Shown: one piece after another, positions 61,584 to 64,000 of the stretch | Position numbering within the stretch: position 1 is the first letter of the stretch | How the letters are laid out: each line of letters starts with the position of its first letter | Origin: Solitalea longa | Lineage (GTDB): Bacteria > Bacteroidota > Bacteroidia > Sphingobacteriales > Sphingobacteriaceae | Direction: 5' to 3' | DNA length: 64,000 nt | Assembly: GCF_002920915.1 (NCBI RefSeq) | Contig: NZ_PQVF01000004.1 | Span: 310,001-374,000, forward strand | Notes under the pieces: model-generated | What the model was told of the DNA's origin: nothing | The model's database searches: none | What the model saw: the letters and a program-made list of their open reading frames with translations, nothing else | Made by a program: the position numbers and the translations under genes

Positions 61584-63011
61584 ATGAAGCAAAAAAAAAA
61601 CAGGCTCACCCTATATATTTTCATTGCCTTAGTAATAGGCATTATTTTAGGCTACCTGCTGAACATCTACTATATCAAAACCTATAATGATGGTTTGGCA
61701 AAAGCAACTGTTAAAATTGAACAAGCCGAAAAAAAACTTAGCACAATTACCGACAGTACTTCAGTTACTTATAAAGCGTTAAAAACTGAAATAGCCACCG
61801 CGCAAAAAAGTAAATCTGAAAATGATAAAATGCGCGAAAAGAAACTGGAGCTATTTACCGTATTAAGCGATATTTTCCTTCGACTTATTAAAATGATTGT
61901 TGCGCCTCTGGTATTAACAACACTTGTTGTTGGAGTTGCCAAATTAGGTGATATCAAGGCTGTAGGGCGAATTGGTGGAAAAACACTGCTATGGTTTGTA
62001 AGTGCCAGCTTGTTATCGTTAGTATTGGGAATGATATTGGTCAATATTTTCCGCCCCGGAGAAGCCATGCATTTACCATTACCTGATAGCCATACAAGTA
62101 CCGGAATTCAAAAAGCTGCATTGAGCTTTAAAGATTTCATTGCCCATGTGTTTCCAAAAAGTGTAATTGAATCAATGGCTACCAATGAGATCTTACAAAT
62201 TGTGGTATTCGCCTTATTTTTTGGGGTAGCTACAGCGGCCATTGGCGAACAGGGTAAAATTGTAATTAAGTTATTTGATGCAATAGCCCATGTAATTTTA
62301 AAGGTTACAGGCTATGTAATGAACTTTGCTCCTTTCGCAGTTTTTGGCGCCATGACGGCGATTATTGCTAAACAAGGTTTGGGAATTTTATCTACCTATG
62401 CCCTATTTATCATTGAGTTTTATGGTGGATTGCTTTTCTTATGGCTGGTACTTACTTTAATAGGTTCAACCATATTGAAAAAAAGAGCTTTCGAATTAAT
62501 AGGAAGATTAAAAGAACCGATTTTGTTAGCATTTAGTACAGCCAGCAGTGAGGCTGCCTATCCTAAAACAATGGAACAATTAGAGCGTTTTGGCTGTAAA
62601 AACAAAATTGTCAGCTTTGTTCTTCCATTGGGTTATTCATTTAATCTTGATGGATCGATGATGTACATGACATTTGCATCATTATTCATTGCGCAATCTT
62701 ATGGAATACATCTGTCTTTTGAGCAACAACTAACCATGTTGTTAATATTAATGCTTACCAGCAAGGGTATTGCAGGAGTCCCAAGAGCTTCATTAGTAGT
62801 AATTGCCGGAACCATAGCAACCTTTAATATTCCAGAAGCAGGCTTAGCATTACTTTTAGGAATTGATCCATTATTAGACATGGGTCGATCAGCTACCAAT
62901 GTGGTTGGTAACAGCATTGCAACTGCCGTAGTAAGTAAATGGGAAGGCGAATTAAGCGAACCAATAAGTGATTCGGCTGAGATAGAAATGGTCAATGAAG
63001 AAAAAAAATAA
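61584..63011 (+). CDS. dicarboxylate/amino acid:cation symporter (DAACS)
   Basis: 475 residues. The family motifs are KMIVAPLVLTTLVVGVAKLGD, ASSEAAYPKTME (Ser-rich hairpin), FNLDGSMMY and SKGIAGVPRASLVVI. After the first helix there is an extra hydrophilic coiled-coil insertion (residues about 35-90, Lys/Glu/Ala-rich) that common GltP/DctA lack but Bacteroidota homologues carry. It imports dicarboxylates or glutamate/aspartate with Na+ or H+. Probably cotranscribed with the next gene, 19 bases downstream. Confidence 0.92.
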   Translation: MKQKKNRLTLYIFIALVIGIILGYLLNIYYIKTYNDGLAKATVKIEQAEKKLSTITDSTSVTYKALKTEIATAQKSKSENDKMREKKLELFTVLSDIFLRLIKMIVAPLVLTTLVVGVAKLGDIKAVGRIGGKTLLWFVSASLLSLVLGMILVNIFRPGEAMHLPLPDSHTSTGIQKAALSFKDFIAHVFPKSVIESMATNEILQIVVFALFFGVATAAIGEQGKIVIKLFDAIAHVILKVTGYVMNFAPFAVFGAMTAIIAKQGLGILSTYALFIIEFYGGLLFLWLVLTLIGSTILKKRAFELIGRLKEPILLAFSTASSEAAYPKTMEQLERFGCKNKIVSFVLPLGYSFNLDGSMMYMTFASLFIAQSYGIHLSFEQQLTMLLILMLTSKGIAGVPRASLVVIAGTIATFNIPEAGLALLLGIDPLLDMGRSATNVVGNSIATAVVSKWEGELSEPISDSAEIEMVNEEKK

Positions 63012-63030
63012 TTAAATAGATATAAACTAA

Positions 63031-63522
63031 ATGAGCGACAGATTTAAGAAGATTTACCTTTTAACAATGATAGTAGGTTCCTTTTTGATCTATATGGGCT
63101 ACTATTATTATACTGCCTATTTCAAAAAGATGCATTATAAAATTGTGGAATTTGATCATGTTGAGGTGAAATTTACGAAGGGAGATGAAGTAGGATATGA
63201 GTATAATTCAAAGACCCAACTGTTGAAATACCGTAATGAACAGGATTCGTTGATAACACAGAAAGTGGAATTACCGAAAGAAGCCATCAAAGAAATTCAT
63301 CAGAAAATGTGGGATAACATGTTTTTCGATATGCCTGATCAAATGATTGGAGGTGATGTTGCTACCACCCCACGCTTCTTTATTGAAATGTGTTATCAAA
63401 AGAAATGTAAAAGCATTACCTGGGATGAAAAAGCAAATGAGAAACCGCAATACATGGAGCGTGTGCGCGAGCTCAAACAGTTTATTGAATCAAAAATTGA
63501 AGAGAACGAGACTAAAAACTAA
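63031..63522 (+). CDS. membrane-anchored protein of unknown function
   Basis: 163 residues: one N-terminal membrane segment (IYLLTMIVGSFLIYMGYYYY) and a soluble, beta-rich domain with a two-Cys segment (EMCYQKKCKSI). No family recognised. It follows the symporter gene by 19 bases, so may work with it. Confidence 0.65.
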   Translation: MSDRFKKIYLLTMIVGSFLIYMGYYYYTAYFKKMHYKIVEFDHVEVKFTKGDEVGYEYNSKTQLLKYRNEQDSLITQKVELPKEAIKEIHQKMWDNMFFDMPDQMIGGDVATTPRFFIEMCYQKKCKSITWDEKANEKPQYMERVRELKQFIESKIEENETKN

Positions 63523-63580
63523 GTAAAAAAGTACTTAAAATAATTTAGCAGATAGGCTTTCATATATCATTGTTAATCCC

Positions 63581-63588
63581 TATTTTTG
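63581..63588 (+). promoter_or_regulatory. -7 box of the rplU-rpmA operon
   Basis: TATTTTTG, exact TAnnTTTG box followed by C, 34 bases before the rplU ATG. A weak CTTT near 63557-63560 could be the -33 element. Confidence 0.55.
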
Positions 63589-63622
63589 CACCTCGTTTTA
63601 TATAAAAATATTTTATTTAATC

Positions 63623-63934
63623 ATGTACGCAATAGTAAATATAGCCGGGCAACAGTTTAAAGTTGCAAAAGACCAGCAGATCTTTGTACACCGCTTACAA
63701 GGAGATGAGGGCGCTAGTATTGAATTTGGCGATGTTTTATTGGTAGCTAACGGCGATAAAATCTCTGTAGGTGCTCCTAACGTTGCAGGTTCAAAAGTAA
63801 CTGCTAAAATCGTTTCTCACCTAAAAGGCGATAAAGTTATCGTTTTCAAGAAAAAACGTCGTAAAGGTTATAAACGCAAAAACGGTCACCGTCAGTCGTT
63901 TACCAAAATCCAGATCGAAAACATTGTATTTTAA
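63623..63934 (+). CDS. rplU: 50S ribosomal protein L21
   Basis: 103 residues. MYAIVNIAGQQFKVAKDQQI start, GDVLLVANGDKISVGAPNV and the C-terminal KKKRRKGYKRKNGHRQSFT rRNA-binding segment. Complete. It is the first gene of the usual rplU-rpmA unit; rpmA begins 24 bases later. Confidence 0.97.
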   Translation: MYAIVNIAGQQFKVAKDQQIFVHRLQGDEGASIEFGDVLLVANGDKISVGAPNVAGSKVTAKIVSHLKGDKVIVFKKKRRKGYKRKNGHRQSFTKIQIENIVF

Positions 63935-63958
63935 TCACTAAGAAAGGAATTTTAAGAA

Positions 63959-64000
63959 ATGGCACATAAAAAAGGTGCGGGTAGTTCGAAGAACGGCCGT
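63959..64000 (+). CDS. rpmA: 50S ribosomal protein L27, 5' part (runs off the window)
   Basis: Fourteen codons, MAHKKGAGSSKNGR, identical in pattern to the L27 N-terminus that approaches the peptidyl-transferase centre. No extra N-terminal leader peptide of the Firmicutes kind is present, so it needs no processing. Confidence 0.93.
   Translation, partial: MAHKKGAGSSKNGR

Overview
The window is a stretch of ordinary chromosome from a low-GC member of the Bacteroidota, most likely in the Sphingobacteriales/Cytophagales direction. The main evidence is the set of lineage-typical genes: a short primary sigma factor of 287 residues, a MurF-Alr fusion, S46 and S9 dipeptidyl-peptidases, SusD-free but lipoprotein-rich exported proteins, and the long GAPDH. 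The second line of evidence is promoters: at least eleven genes or operons carry the Bacteroidota -7 box TAnnTTTG upstream, while Shine-Dalgarno sites are rare. No rRNA, CRISPR array, insertion sequence or prophage module was seen.

Layout. 1-1.7 kb: end of an S24/LexA-like regulator, an acetyltransferase and a small exported protein. 1.7-4.7 kb: bioF and bioD with a NagA-type deacetylase gene between them. 4.8-11.4 kb: three exported peptidases (M28, S9 DPP-IV, S46 DPP7-like) and a beta-barrel protein. 11.5-18.2 kb: DoxX, lpd, a metallo-beta-lactamase-fold hydrolase, rpoD and a long GAPDH. 18.2-29.1 kb: stress and transport genes, smc, a U32 protein with a small ferredoxin, and small membrane proteins. 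29.1-31.7 kb: a compact minus-strand operon of a LolD-like ATPase, an ATP-grasp-like protein and a HAD-fold protein that lacks catalytic residues. 31.8-36.9 kb: sucC, asnS and a YciO-like protein. 37-44.2 kb: a haloperoxidase-family lipoprotein, HPP protein, nhaA, and trpD-trpF-trpB-trpA read leftward. 44.4-56 kb: YitT protein, KirBac-like channel, hydrolases, recR, a sodium symporter, LOG protein, patatin, DUF502 protein, murF-alr and recX. 56.1-56.9 kb: seven tRNA genes (five Gly, two Leu). 57-64 kb: small redox/regulator pair, TauE-like transporter, mnmA, trxB, a dicarboxylate symporter, rplU and the first codons of rpmA.

The clearest regulatory discovery is in front of trpD. A 19-residue reading frame with three consecutive Trp codons is followed by an intrinsic terminator, and the bases around its stop codon (GGTAACC) can pair with the first arm of that terminator (GGTTGCC). 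This is a complete tryptophan attenuator with a promoter-like sequence in front of it, controlling a trp operon that lacks trpE, trpG and trpC. The most system-like set of uncharacterised genes is the LolD/ATP-grasp/HAD operon, in which the HAD protein has Glu for the nucleophilic Asp and His for the motif IV Asp. Several gene ends also carry imperfect inverted repeats built from short recurring phrases, unrelated in sequence to each other but similar in design.
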